Positions 17,350 through 26,335 of a DNA stretch of 64,000 nucleotides are shown here, in pieces. Position 1 is the first letter of the stretch; every line of letters begins with the position of its first letter. Both the position numbers and the translations under genes were made by a program. The stretch covers positions 44,885 through 108,884 of the forward strand of contig NZ_CAMJFM010000005.1 of NCBI RefSeq assembly GCF_946404925.1, in the 5' to 3' direction. The notes under the pieces are model-generated. The model made no database searches and had not been told where the DNA came from. It saw only the letters and a list, made by a program, of their open reading frames with translations. Source of the stretch: an uncultured Prevotella sp. GTDB lineage: Bacteria; Bacteroidota; Bacteroidia; Bacteroidales; Bacteroidaceae.

Positions 17350-18699
17350 ATGAAGAAAACTCTTTTCCTGACAATAGCTTTGTGCCTGTGCGCCGTATTT
17401 GGCGTGCGGGCACAGGTTGTGAAAAACGGCACCAAGTGGTGGGACGGCAAGGCGCTCTATACAGCCACCGTCGACAAGGAAGGTGACGTGGTGATGAACG
17501 GCATTACCCAGGCCGATGGCAACAAGAAGTTCTGCCTATCGAAAGCCGATGCCGCTGGATTGTATTATCTCACTAAAGATAACCCCGATGCCGTGATGCC
17601 CGTAAATGGCAACATGGGTAGCAAGGTGATGTTGGTGCGCGAGGGTAGTAACACCTTCCTCCGCATACTGAACCGCAAAAGGGAGGTGACCCATCAGTTG
17701 GAGCTCACCACCAAGACGCTGGCCGAACTACGCCCGCTGGAGGATGAGCGCAACTTTGCTGAAGGCCCTGAGTATAATCAGGACTTGAAGGAACTTGTGG
17801 ATGGCGACTATATGGCAGGTGGCTTGGCCGATGACGGCCGCGGTCCCGAAGAGATTGACGGCGTGGCCACATGGACCGTGAACACCGCCCGCGAGTTTAT
17901 CAACGCGCTGGGTAGCGATCGCACCATCGTATTGGCCGAAGACGCCCACATCAATCTCTCGGATATATTGGAGATCCAGAAGGCGTTTGAGGGTTACGCT
18001 GACCGCCGTTGGGGTATGCAGGCTAGTGATTTGGTCGGCTCGAAATCGCTGATTGTAAGCGAGCCTGAGACCGATGGACAACAGCTGGCCTTAGTCAATA
18101 TGTCGAACCTGAAGATTAAGGGCACACGCAACTCGAGCATCGAGGTTAATCCGCGTTATGCCTTCTGTCTCAGGTTTGTGAATTGTGCCAATTGCTCGGT
18201 CGAGAACCTCACCATCGGACACACCGTGGGTGGTTTCTGTTCAGGAGGTGTGATTGGCGTAGAGCAGTCGAGCGTTATTGTGAAGGATTGCGACCTGTAT
18301 GGTTGCGGTACTTACGGACTTGATCTCCGCGATACCTATGGCTTCCAGCTCATCAACTCTACCGTGCACGATTGCACCTATGGCATCATGCAGATGAACA
18401 ACTGCACCCTGACATCGTTTGAGCGTTGCGACTTCTTCAACAATCGCGAGTACGGCTTGATAGAAGGTTGGGGCAACAACGGCGTGAAGTTCGACGATTG
18501 CCGTTTCTTCGCCAACTGGGGCGATTCGCAGCTCTTCTTCTTCGACTCGGTATTCTCGCTGATTAACTGTAAGATTTATCACCCCAAGCAGAATCTGGGT
18601 ACGATGGACAAGAGTGTAAACCGTGGTTCGAAGTTTATCGACAACCCGCTTGACACCAGTATAACCAGTCGTGGCGTAGGTCCCGACCAAAACAAGTAA
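17350..18699 (+). CDS. Secreted right-handed parallel beta-helix protein
   Basis: Signal peptide from Met at 17350; repeats CSVENLTIGHT, SSVIVKDCDLYGCGTYGLDLRD, NSTVHDCTYGIMQMNNC. Confidence 0.8.
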   Translation: MKKTLFLTIALCLCAVFGVRAQVVKNGTKWWDGKALYTATVDKEGDVVMNGITQADGNKKFCLSKADAAGLYYLTKDNPDAVMPVNGNMGSKVMLVREGSNTFLRILNRKREVTHQLELTTKTLAELRPLEDERNFAEGPEYNQDLKELVDGDYMAGGLADDGRGPEEIDGVATWTVNTAREFINALGSDRTIVLAEDAHINLSDILEIQKAFEGYADRRWGMQASDLVGSKSLIVSEPETDGQQLALVNMSNLKIKGTRNSSIEVNPRYAFCLRFVNCANCSVENLTIGHTVGGFCSGGVIGVEQSSVIVKDCDLYGCGTYGLDLRDTYGFQLINSTVHDCTYGIMQMNNCTLTSFERCDFFNNREYGLIEGWGNNGVKFDDCRFFANWGDSQLFFFDSVFSLINCKIYHPKQNLGTMDKSVNRGSKFIDNPLDTSITSRGVGPDQNK

Positions 18700-18701
18700 G
18701 T

Positions 18702-19934
18702 ATGAAGAAACTATTGATCATAGCAATATGCGCCGTAGGCATGATGATGGCTTGCACCAATAATGGCAAGACCGGTGCCGGCGATGGCGTTGACAGCGAC
18801 TCGGTGGCTATCGACTCGATGGCGCTGGTGGAGGAGATTGATACCACCCCCAAGCCCATTTTTGTCTATATCCACAACCCCAAGGACATCATGCTGCTCT
18901 ACGACTCTGAGGACTCGCTGGAGCAAGACTTCCGCCGCAATCGCGCCTTGTACACCAAACTCATCAACGGTGAGAATAAGTGCCTGGGCGTGACGTGTAT
19001 TGGCGAGCAGTTGTACGATCCCGATGGCGACCCAGCCACACGCGGCCAGATTCATGGTCGTGAGGATATACCCGCCGCTGGACTTCAGTTTGCATTTACC
19101 GACCAGAAGTTCAATGCGCGCAACATGGGCGGCATGTATGTAGTGGTGGCCGATGAGTATCTGGCATCTCGCAAACTCATAGATATGGGCCATATAGACG
19201 ATAACCGCCCTTTGCCAAAGGATGTTGTTAAGAAGCTGGAGGCCGAGTATAAGATGAAGACCAGCCGCTCGATACTCTCAAAGAAGGGCAACAAGTACAG
19301 CTACGGCATACTGCAGTTTGCGGGCAAATACAGAACCGTGAAGGAGGGTGGCGAGAAGTACGACAAGTGCTTGGCGCTCGAGGTGATTACCGATGGCGAC
19401 AAGGTGTACTCGGTGCCCGTTGAGGGTTACATCATCGATGGTCAGCCCACGTGGCATGCCGATGATGATGGCGAGTATTACAACAGCGACGTCACCCTGT
19501 TCGAGGGTCCCGATAGCACGCTTGAGGCTACCTTCATCAAGTGGGCTCCCGAGAGTTGTACCACGGGTATGTTCTACGTTCGCGATGGCAAGATGACGCG
19601 CCAGATTTACGTGGTCTACCAAGCGCTGAATGATGAAGACGAGCCCCTGTGGCGTAAGGACATCGCCCAGATGACCAAGCTCTACGAGGCTTTCTCGGCT
19701 CAGAACAAGAAGTATAAGTTCTGCAAGTATCGCTGGATTGACATCGACGACGACAACAAGACGGAGATGTGGCTGCGAGCTGAAGACGATAAGCATGGCG
19801 CCCTGTTTACCAAGGTGGGCGGCAAGTGGAAGCTGATAGCCGTAGAGGATGGCGCCGGTAATACACTCGACGAGTTGCTGCCAGAGGGAATCTCCATCTG
19901 GTGGAGAGATTTTGACGAAAAACAAAAGAAATAA
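18702..19934 (+). CDS. Lipoprotein of unknown function
   Basis: MKKLLIIAICAVGMMMACTNNGKTGAGDG lipobox; 2 bp after previous stop. Confidence 0.75.
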   Translation: MKKLLIIAICAVGMMMACTNNGKTGAGDGVDSDSVAIDSMALVEEIDTTPKPIFVYIHNPKDIMLLYDSEDSLEQDFRRNRALYTKLINGENKCLGVTCIGEQLYDPDGDPATRGQIHGREDIPAAGLQFAFTDQKFNARNMGGMYVVVADEYLASRKLIDMGHIDDNRPLPKDVVKKLEAEYKMKTSRSILSKKGNKYSYGILQFAGKYRTVKEGGEKYDKCLALEVITDGDKVYSVPVEGYIIDGQPTWHADDDGEYYNSDVTLFEGPDSTLEATFIKWAPESCTTGMFYVRDGKMTRQIYVVYQALNDEDEPLWRKDIAQMTKLYEAFSAQNKKYKFCKYRWIDIDDDNKTEMWLRAEDDKHGALFTKVGGKWKLIAVEDGAGNTLDELLPEGISIWWRDFDEKQKK

Positions 19935-19940
19935 ACAGAT

Positions 19941-20972
19941 ATGGATTTTAAGGAATTTACATCGAAGTTTTTAAAAGGTTGCGGATGCTTGAGCGTTGGT
20001 ACTTTTCTGCTGGTGATTATCATCGGTATCTTTGCGCCCGATCCAAGCGATGAGGAAGTAGAGAAGTTGAAGAAAGAGCTGAACGAGCGAGTTGAGAGCG
20101 AGAAAACCCAGCAAGACTCGGTAGTAGTAAACGATGTGCTGGAGGGCGACCCCTATCAGGAGCTCGACGACCTGATCGGATTGGGTAGTGTGAAGGAAGA
20201 GGTGCGCTCGCTGGCTAACTTCGTAAGACTGCAGAAGGAGCGCGAGGCCAAGGGATTGAAGACCGCCAAGGTGTCATACCATCTGGTGTTTTACGGATCG
20301 CCTGGTACCGGTAAGACCACCGTGGCCCGTATCGTGGGCCGCATCTATAAGGATCTGGGCGTGCTCAAGAGAGGTCACACCGTAGAGACCGACCGTGCCG
20401 GACTCTGTGGTCAGTATGTAGGTCAGACCGGTCCTAAGACCGACTCGGTCATCGCCAAGGCGCTCGATGGCGTGCTGTTTATCGACGAGGCCTACTCGCT
20501 GGTTCCCGAGGCTGGTGCAGGCAACGACTACGGTCAGGAGGCCATCTCTACCATCCTGAAGCGTATGGAGGACTATCGCGACCGACTCGTAGTGATTGTG
20601 GCTGGTTATAAGGGCGAGATGCAGCGATTCATCGACTCTAACCCCGGACTCCAGTCGCGCTTTAATCGCTACATCGATTTCCCCGACTACTCGGGCGGCG
20701 AGCTTAGCGACATCTTCAAGATGTATATGAAGAAGAATCAGTACACCCTCTCTGCCGAGGCTGAGAAGTATCTGAAGGAGCGTTTCGAATATGCTGTGGC
20801 CCATAAGGACCGCAACTTTGGTAACGCCCGTTACGCCCGCAACGTGTTCGAGAAGAGTATTCAGGCTCAGGCCAACCGCTTGGCTAACGAGAAGAATCTG
20901 GATAAGGATAAATTGACCGAACTCACCGTCGACGACCTGAAGGGTGGATTCTCATCGCGCTCTAATATATAA
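19941..20972 (+). CDS. Membrane-anchored AAA+ ATPase, CbbX/SpoVK-like
   Basis: N-terminal TM; DDLIGLGSVKEEV; Walker A GSPGTGKTT; Walker B VLFIDEAYSL; SRFNRYIDFPDYS. Confidence 0.92.
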   Translation: MDFKEFTSKFLKGCGCLSVGTFLLVIIIGIFAPDPSDEEVEKLKKELNERVESEKTQQDSVVVNDVLEGDPYQELDDLIGLGSVKEEVRSLANFVRLQKEREAKGLKTAKVSYHLVFYGSPGTGKTTVARIVGRIYKDLGVLKRGHTVETDRAGLCGQYVGQTGPKTDSVIAKALDGVLFIDEAYSLVPEAGAGNDYGQEAISTILKRMEDYRDRLVVIVAGYKGEMQRFIDSNPGLQSRFNRYIDFPDYSGGELSDIFKMYMKKNQYTLSAEAEKYLKERFEYAVAHKDRNFGNARYARNVFEKSIQAQANRLANEKNLDKDKLTELTVDDLKGGFSSRSNI

Positions 20973-20988
20973 TAAATAGGTGTAGCCG

Positions 20989-21957
20989 ATGAGCAAGAGG
21001 ATGATAACGATATTAGGGCCAACGGCTTCGGGCAAAACGCCCGTAGCCGCCCATTTGGCCGCCCAGATCGGTGGAGAAATCATCTCCGCCGACTCGCGCC
21101 AAGTATATCGCCGCATGGACTTGGGAACAGGAAAAGACTTGGCCGATTATAGATTAAATATTAAAAATGAAACATTCTTGGACAAGCCAAGCGGCAAAGC
21201 CGAGCGAAATATTCGTTATCATCTTATTGACATTTGCGAACCTGGAACAAAATATAATCTGTTTCAGTATCAGCAGGACTTTTTCGATGCCTATCAAGAC
21301 ATACAGAGTAGGGGAGCAGTACCCATTCTGTGTGGCGGAACGGGCCTTTATATCGAGGCCGTGCTCAAGGGCTACAAGCTCTCGCCCGTGCCTCAGAACC
21401 AAGCACTCCGTGATAGCTTAGAGGGCAAGTCGCTCCCTGAGCTCACCAAGATGCTTGAAGACCTCAAGGCCAAGACGGGCACGAATATGCACAACACCAC
21501 CGATGTTGACTCGTGCCAACGCGCCATCCGCGCCATCGAGATCGAGACGTATAATCTCGAAAACCCCGTGCCGCGTCGCGAGTTGCCGCCCGTCGATTCG
21601 CTCATCATCGGTATCGACATCGACCGCGAGTTGCGTCGTGAAAAAATCACCCGCCGCCTCAAGGCCCGACTTGACGAGGGAATGGTCGACGAAGTGCGCC
21701 ATTTGCTCGACGAAGGCATCGCGCCCGAAGACCTGATTTACTACGGATTAGAGTATAAATTCTTGACAGAATACATTACCGGACAGCTCACTTACGACGA
21801 GATGTTCAGTCGCCTCGAAATAGCCATTCATCAGTTTGCCAAGCGCCAGATGACGTGGTTCCGCGGCATGGAGCGCCGTGGCTTCACCATCCATTGGATT
21901 GACGCCACCCTACCCATGGAGGCGAAGATAAATGAAATCTTAAAGCTCTATGTTTAA
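20989..21957 (+). CDS. miaA: tRNA dimethylallyltransferase
   Basis: ITILGPTASGKT, EIISADSRQVYRRMDLGTGK, YHLIDICEPG, PILCGGTGLYIEAVL, KRQMTWFRG. Confidence 0.94.
   Translation: MSKRMITILGPTASGKTPVAAHLAAQIGGEIISADSRQVYRRMDLGTGKDLADYRLNIKNETFLDKPSGKAERNIRYHLIDICEPGTKYNLFQYQQDFFDAYQDIQSRGAVPILCGGTGLYIEAVLKGYKLSPVPQNQALRDSLEGKSLPELTKMLEDLKAKTGTNMHNTTDVDSCQRAIRAIEIETYNLENPVPRRELPPVDSLIIGIDIDRELRREKITRRLKARLDEGMVDEVRHLLDEGIAPEDLIYYGLEYKFLTEYITGQLTYDEMFSRLEIAIHQFAKRQMTWFRGMERRGFTIHWIDATLPMEAKINEILKLYV
21145..21215. repeat. In-frame heptamer/hairpin insertion inside miaA
   Basis: gattata gattaaa tattaaa aatgaaa cattctt followed by ttggacaagccaa and gcggcaaagccg mini-hairpins; encodes YRLNIKNETFLDKPSGKAER between GKDLAD and YHLIDI. 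Confidence 0.6.
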
Positions 21958-21978
21958 TGTTTAATGTTTAATATATAC
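21951..21978. repeat. Heptamer tandem repeat array (tgtttaa)3
   Basis: tgtttaa tgtttaa tgtttaa tatatac; the first unit contains the miaA stop codon. Confidence 0.9.
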
Positions 21979-21980
21979 CG

Positions 21981-22919
21981 ATGGCAGTAGAATCAACAAG
22001 ATGGGGCATACTTTATTGCCCAAAGACAGGATTCCTCTACAACCCGCAGAAGCGTTGGGAGAAGATTCAGAAGGTGCTCGACGAGCGCCATGTGCTTTAC
22101 GACTTTGTGCAGAGCGAAACCGCCGATAGTGTGGAGCGACTCGTCAAGATGATGATAACGAATGGCTACAAGACCATCGTCATCGTGGGAGGCGACTCGG
22201 CCCTTAACGATGCCGTTAACTGCCTGATGATGGAAGAGAAAGCCATTCGCGAAGAAATAGCCCTGGGCGTTATCCCCAATGGTGTGCTCAACGACTTCGC
22301 CAAGTTCTGGGATTTCGATGGCGACGAGATCGAACAGACCATCGATTGGCTCATGCAGCGCCGCATCCGTAAAATCGATTTGGGCTGCATTCGCTATACC
22401 AACAAGAAGGGCGACAAATGCCATCGTTATTTCTTGAATTGTATTAACATTGGCCTCACCGCCGACATCATGAATCTGCGCCGCCAGACGCGCCGTCTTT
22501 TCGGCTCTCACACCCTGGCTTTCATCGTGTCGGTATTCGTCATGCTGTTCCACCGCATGGAGTATAAGATGAAGCTCAAAATCAATAGCGACGTCATCGA
22601 TCGCAAGGTGATGACGGTGTGCATTGGTTCGGGCCCCGGCTACGGCCAAACCCCTAATGCAGTGCCTTATAACGGCATGCTCGACGTATCGGTGGTGTAT
22701 CACCCCGAGGTGGTTCAGCTCATCGAGGGCTTGTGGCTGTTGGTGGCCGGCCGCTTCCTCAATCACCGTAGTGTGCACCCCTATCGCACCAAGGAGGTCG
22801 AGGTGGAATATGCCAAGAAAGCCATCGTAGGTATCGACGGCCGACTGATGAAAACACCCGTGGGTAGCTACAAGATAAATGTAGAACAAGAGGTTGTAAA
22901 TTTTTTGATACCAAGTTGA
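21981..22919 (+). CDS. Diacylglycerol/lipid kinase family protein (YegS/DAGK-like)
   Basis: TIVIVGGDSALNDAVN, LGVIPNGVLNDFAKFW, FLNCINIGLTADIM, GYGQTPNAVPYNGMLDV. Confidence 0.88.
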   Translation: MAVESTRWGILYCPKTGFLYNPQKRWEKIQKVLDERHVLYDFVQSETADSVERLVKMMITNGYKTIVIVGGDSALNDAVNCLMMEEKAIREEIALGVIPNGVLNDFAKFWDFDGDEIEQTIDWLMQRRIRKIDLGCIRYTNKKGDKCHRYFLNCINIGLTADIMNLRRQTRRLFGSHTLAFIVSVFVMLFHRMEYKMKLKINSDVIDRKVMTVCIGSGPGYGQTPNAVPYNGMLDVSVVYHPEVVQLIEGLWLLVAGRFLNHRSVHPYRTKEVEVEYAKKAIVGIDGRLMKTPVGSYKINVEQEVVNFLIPS

Positions 22920-22925
22920 TAAAAT

Positions 22926-22956
22926 GGGGCTCGCAATTGTTGCGGGCCTCTTCTTT
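22926..22956 (+). terminator. Intrinsic terminator
   Basis: ggggctcgcaa ttg ttgcgggcctc then ttctttt. Confidence 0.7.
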
Positions 22957-23015
22957 TAATTACCAATAAATGTTAAATATCCTTTGCAAAACCTTGTTTT
23001 ATGCGGATTTTTTCC

Positions 23016-23023
23016 TACCTTTG
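23016..23023 (+). promoter_or_regulatory. -7 box TACCTTTG of glycogen cluster
   Basis: ttttttcctacctttggaaa. Confidence 0.55.
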
Positions 23024-23073
23024 GAAAATCAAAACTAATATTCACTAATAATAAATACCTTTAGACAGGAACT

Positions 23074-25023
23074 ATGAGCTATCTACGATTAGAGAAAGCC
23101 GTGATGACTAACCTGCAGGACAGTCTCCGCCGTGAGTTCCTCCGAACCAACCGTTCGGGCGCATATAGCAGCTCTACACTTGTAGACTGCAACACGCGTA
23201 AGTACCACGGATTACTGGTAGTTCCCGTACCCGAGCTCGACGATGAGAACCATGTGCTCTTGTCATCGCTCGATTGTACGGTTATCCAGCACGGAGCCGA
23301 GTTCAACCTCGGTCTGCACAAGTATCAGGGCAACAATTTCAGTCCTAACGGACACAAGTACATTCGTGAGTACGATGCCACCGAAGTGCCTACTACTACT
23401 TATCGTGTTGGTGGTGTTATTTTAAAGAAGGAGATAGTCTTCCAGCACTACGAAGACCGCATCCTGATTCGTTATACATTGGTCGATGCCCACTCAGCCA
23501 CCACGCTGCGTTTCCGTCCGTTCCTGGCCTTCCGTTCGGTTCGCCAGTTCACCCACGAGAACTCTACGGCAAGTCGCGAGTACTCTGAGGTCGACAATGG
23601 CATCAAGACCTGTATGTATGCCGGCTACCCCGATCTCTACATGCAGTTCTCCAAGAAAAACGAGTTCATCTTCATGCCCGACTGGTATCGCGGCATAGAG
23701 TATCCCAAGGAGCAGGAGCGTGGTTATGCCTCTAACGAGGACCTCTACGTGCCCGGCTATTTCGAGATGCCTATCAAGAAGGGCGAGAGCATTATCTTTG
23801 CCGCTTCTACCTCGCAGACCAAGACTTCGGGCCTCAAGAAACTCTTCGACGAGGAGGTGGCCGACCGCGTGCCACGCGATAACTTCTACCATTGTCTGGT
23901 TACCGCCGCCCACCAGTTCCACCGCAAGGAGCGCAACAAGGACCGCTACCTCATGGCGGGCTATCCTTGGTTCAAGTGCCGCGCCCGCGACACGTTTATC
24001 GCCCTGCCCGGATTGACACTTGCCATTGGCGAGATCGATTACTTCGAGAAGGTGATGCAGACCAGCGAGCGCGCCCTGCGCGAGTTTATGGCCGGCAAAC
24101 CCAGCTCGGGCAAGATCTACGAGATTGAGCAGCCCGATGTGCCCCTGTGGGCCGTATGGGCCATGCAGCAGTACGCCAAGGAGGTGGGCCGCGACAAGTG
24201 CTACGAGATGTACGGCAAGCTGCTGCAGGATATTATCAAGTATATCCTGGACGGCAAGCATCCTAACCTGCGTCTTGATGACAACGGACTGCTATATAGC
24301 AATGGTCGCGACAAGGCTGTGACCTGGATGAACTCTACGGCCAACGGCAAACCAGTAGTGCCACGTTCGGGCTACATCGTAGAGTTTAATGCCCTGTGGT
24401 ACAATGCCCTGAAGTTCAGCGCCCTCATGGCCAGCGAGAAGGGCGATGTAAAGGGCGCCGCCACCATCGAGACACTCGCCGCCCAGGTTAAGGACTCGTT
24501 TGTTGAGACATTCGTCAACGAGTACGGCTATCTGCTCGACTATGTCGATGGTACCATGATGGATTGGAGCGTTCGCCCAAACATGATATTTGCTGTAGCA
24601 TTCGACTACTCGCCGCTCTCTCAGCAGCAGATGAAGAGTGTGGTTGATATATGTACACGCGAGTTGCTCACACCAAAGGGACTCCGCTCGCTCTCACCAA
24701 AGAGTGGCGGTTATAACCCTATCTATGTGGGGCCGCAGACTCAGCGCGATTACGCCTACCATCAGGGCACCGCATGGCCTTGGTTGGGCGGATTCTATAT
24801 GGAGGCATGCCTCAAGCTCTACAAGCGTTCGCGCCTCAGTTTCATCGAGCGCCAGCTGGTGGGCTATGAAGACGAGATGGACTATCACGCTATCGGCACC
24901 ATCTCTGAGCTATTCGATGGTAACCCGCCATTCCACGGTCGTGGAGCCATGTCGTTTGCTATGAACGTGGCCGAGATTCTGCGCACGCTTAAGTTGATGG
25001 AAAAGTATTCATATCAAAAGTAA
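23074..25023 (+). CDS. Glycogen debranching enzyme (amylo-alpha-1,6-glucosidase family)
   Basis: EFLRTNRSGAYSSSTLVDCNTRKYHGLLV; AGYPWFKCRARDTFIALPGLTL; RDYAYHQGTAWPWL. Confidence 0.92.
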   Translation: MSYLRLEKAVMTNLQDSLRREFLRTNRSGAYSSSTLVDCNTRKYHGLLVVPVPELDDENHVLLSSLDCTVIQHGAEFNLGLHKYQGNNFSPNGHKYIREYDATEVPTTTYRVGGVILKKEIVFQHYEDRILIRYTLVDAHSATTLRFRPFLAFRSVRQFTHENSTASREYSEVDNGIKTCMYAGYPDLYMQFSKKNEFIFMPDWYRGIEYPKEQERGYASNEDLYVPGYFEMPIKKGESIIFAASTSQTKTSGLKKLFDEEVADRVPRDNFYHCLVTAAHQFHRKERNKDRYLMAGYPWFKCRARDTFIALPGLTLAIGEIDYFEKVMQTSERALREFMAGKPSSGKIYEIEQPDVPLWAVWAMQQYAKEVGRDKCYEMYGKLLQDIIKYILDGKHPNLRLDDNGLLYSNGRDKAVTWMNSTANGKPVVPRSGYIVEFNALWYNALKFSALMASEKGDVKGAATIETLAAQVKDSFVETFVNEYGYLLDYVDGTMMDWSVRPNMIFAVAFDYSPLSQQQMKSVVDICTRELLTPKGLRSLSPKSGGYNPIYVGPQTQRDYAYHQGTAWPWLGGFYMEACLKLYKRSRLSFIERQLVGYEDEMDYHAIGTISELFDGNPPFHGRGAMSFAMNVAEILRTLKLMEKYSYQK

Positions 25024-25035
25024 GGAGGGCCAGCT

Positions 25036-26307
25036 ATGAAAGTATTAATGTTTGGATGGGAGTATCCTCCTCACGTATTCGGCGGTCTTGCCACTGCCAA
25101 CTATGGTATCTCTGAGGGCCTCAAGGCTCAGGGCGATATCGAGACGGTGCTTTGCTTGCCTCACCCCTTTGGCGATGAGAGTCAGCATGCGTGCCGCATT
25201 GTGGCTATGAATGCAGTACCTATTGCCTATCGCGATGTAAGCTACGACTATGTTAAGCAGCGTGTGGGCAACATCATGGATCCTGATTACTATTTCAAGC
25301 TCCGTGAGCATATCTATGCCGACTTCAACTATATGAACGTTAACGACCTCGGTGCCATGGAGTTTGCGGGTGGTTATCCCGGCAATCTGCACGAGGAGAT
25401 TAATAATTACTCTATCATTGCAGGTCAGGTGGCCCGTGCCGAGGAGTTCGACATCATCCACGCCCACGATTGGCTCACCTTCCCCGCTGGCATCCACGCC
25501 AAGCAGGTTAGCGGCAAGCCTCTGTGCATCCATGTACACGCCACCGACTTCGACCGCTCGCGTGGTAAAGTTAACCCCACCGTTTACTCTATCGAGAAGA
25601 ACGGTATGGATTGGGCCGATTGCATCATGTGTGTATCCGAGTTGACCCGCCAGACGGTCATCAACCAGTATCATCAGGATCCACGCAAGTGCTTCACCGT
25701 CCACAATGCCGTTTATCCCCTGCCACAGGAGTATCAAGACATTCCTCGCCCCGACCATACGGGCAAGGAGAAGGTGGTTACCTTCCTGGGTCGTATCACC
25801 ATGCAGAAGGGTCCCGAGTACTTTGTCGAGGCCGCTACCATGGTGCTCCACCGCACCCGCAATGTTCGCTTCTGTATGGCAGGTTCGGGCGATATGATGG
25901 ACGCCATGATCCAGCTGGCTGCCGAGCGTGGCATTGCTGATAGGTTCCACTTCCCGGGCTTTATGCGCGGCAAGCAGGTTTACGAGTGCCTCAAGGCCAG
26001 CGATGTATATGTTATGCCTTCAGTGAGCGAGCCGTTCGGTATCTCGCCCCTCGAGGCCATGCAGTGTGGCACGCCGTCCATCATCTCTAAGCAGAGTGGT
26101 TGCGCCGAGATTCTCGACAACTGTATCAAGGTTGATTATTGGGACATCCACGCTCTGGCCGATGCCATCTACTCTATCTGTCACAACGAGTCGCTCTTCA
26201 ACTACCTCAAGGACGAGGGCAAGCGCGAGGTCGACCAGATTACATGGGAGAAGGTGGGCGCCTGGATCCGCACACTCTACCGCCGCACTCTGGGATGGGA
26301 AGATTAA
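25036..26307 (+). CDS. GT4-type glycosyltransferase (glycogen synthase-like)
   Basis: MFGWEYPPHVFGGLATANYG; IIHAHDWLTFPAG; VVTFLGRITMQKGPEYFVEAA; VMPSVSEPFGISPLEAMQCGTPSI. Confidence 0.92.
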   Translation: MKVLMFGWEYPPHVFGGLATANYGISEGLKAQGDIETVLCLPHPFGDESQHACRIVAMNAVPIAYRDVSYDYVKQRVGNIMDPDYYFKLREHIYADFNYMNVNDLGAMEFAGGYPGNLHEEINNYSIIAGQVARAEEFDIIHAHDWLTFPAGIHAKQVSGKPLCIHVHATDFDRSRGKVNPTVYSIEKNGMDWADCIMCVSELTRQTVINQYHQDPRKCFTVHNAVYPLPQEYQDIPRPDHTGKEKVVTFLGRITMQKGPEYFVEAATMVLHRTRNVRFCMAGSGDMMDAMIQLAAERGIADRFHFPGFMRGKQVYECLKASDVYVMPSVSEPFGISPLEAMQCGTPSIISKQSGCAEILDNCIKVDYWDIHALADAIYSICHNESLFNYLKDEGKREVDQITWEKVGAWIRTLYRRTLGWED

Positions 26308-26329
26308 ACATTAAACATTAAAGATTAAA
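26302..26329. repeat. Heptamer tandem repeat array ([g/c]attaaa)4
   Basis: gattaaa cattaaa cattaaa gattaaa; TAA stop of the upstream gene lies in unit 1. Confidence 0.92.
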
Positions 26330-26335
26330 AGCATT

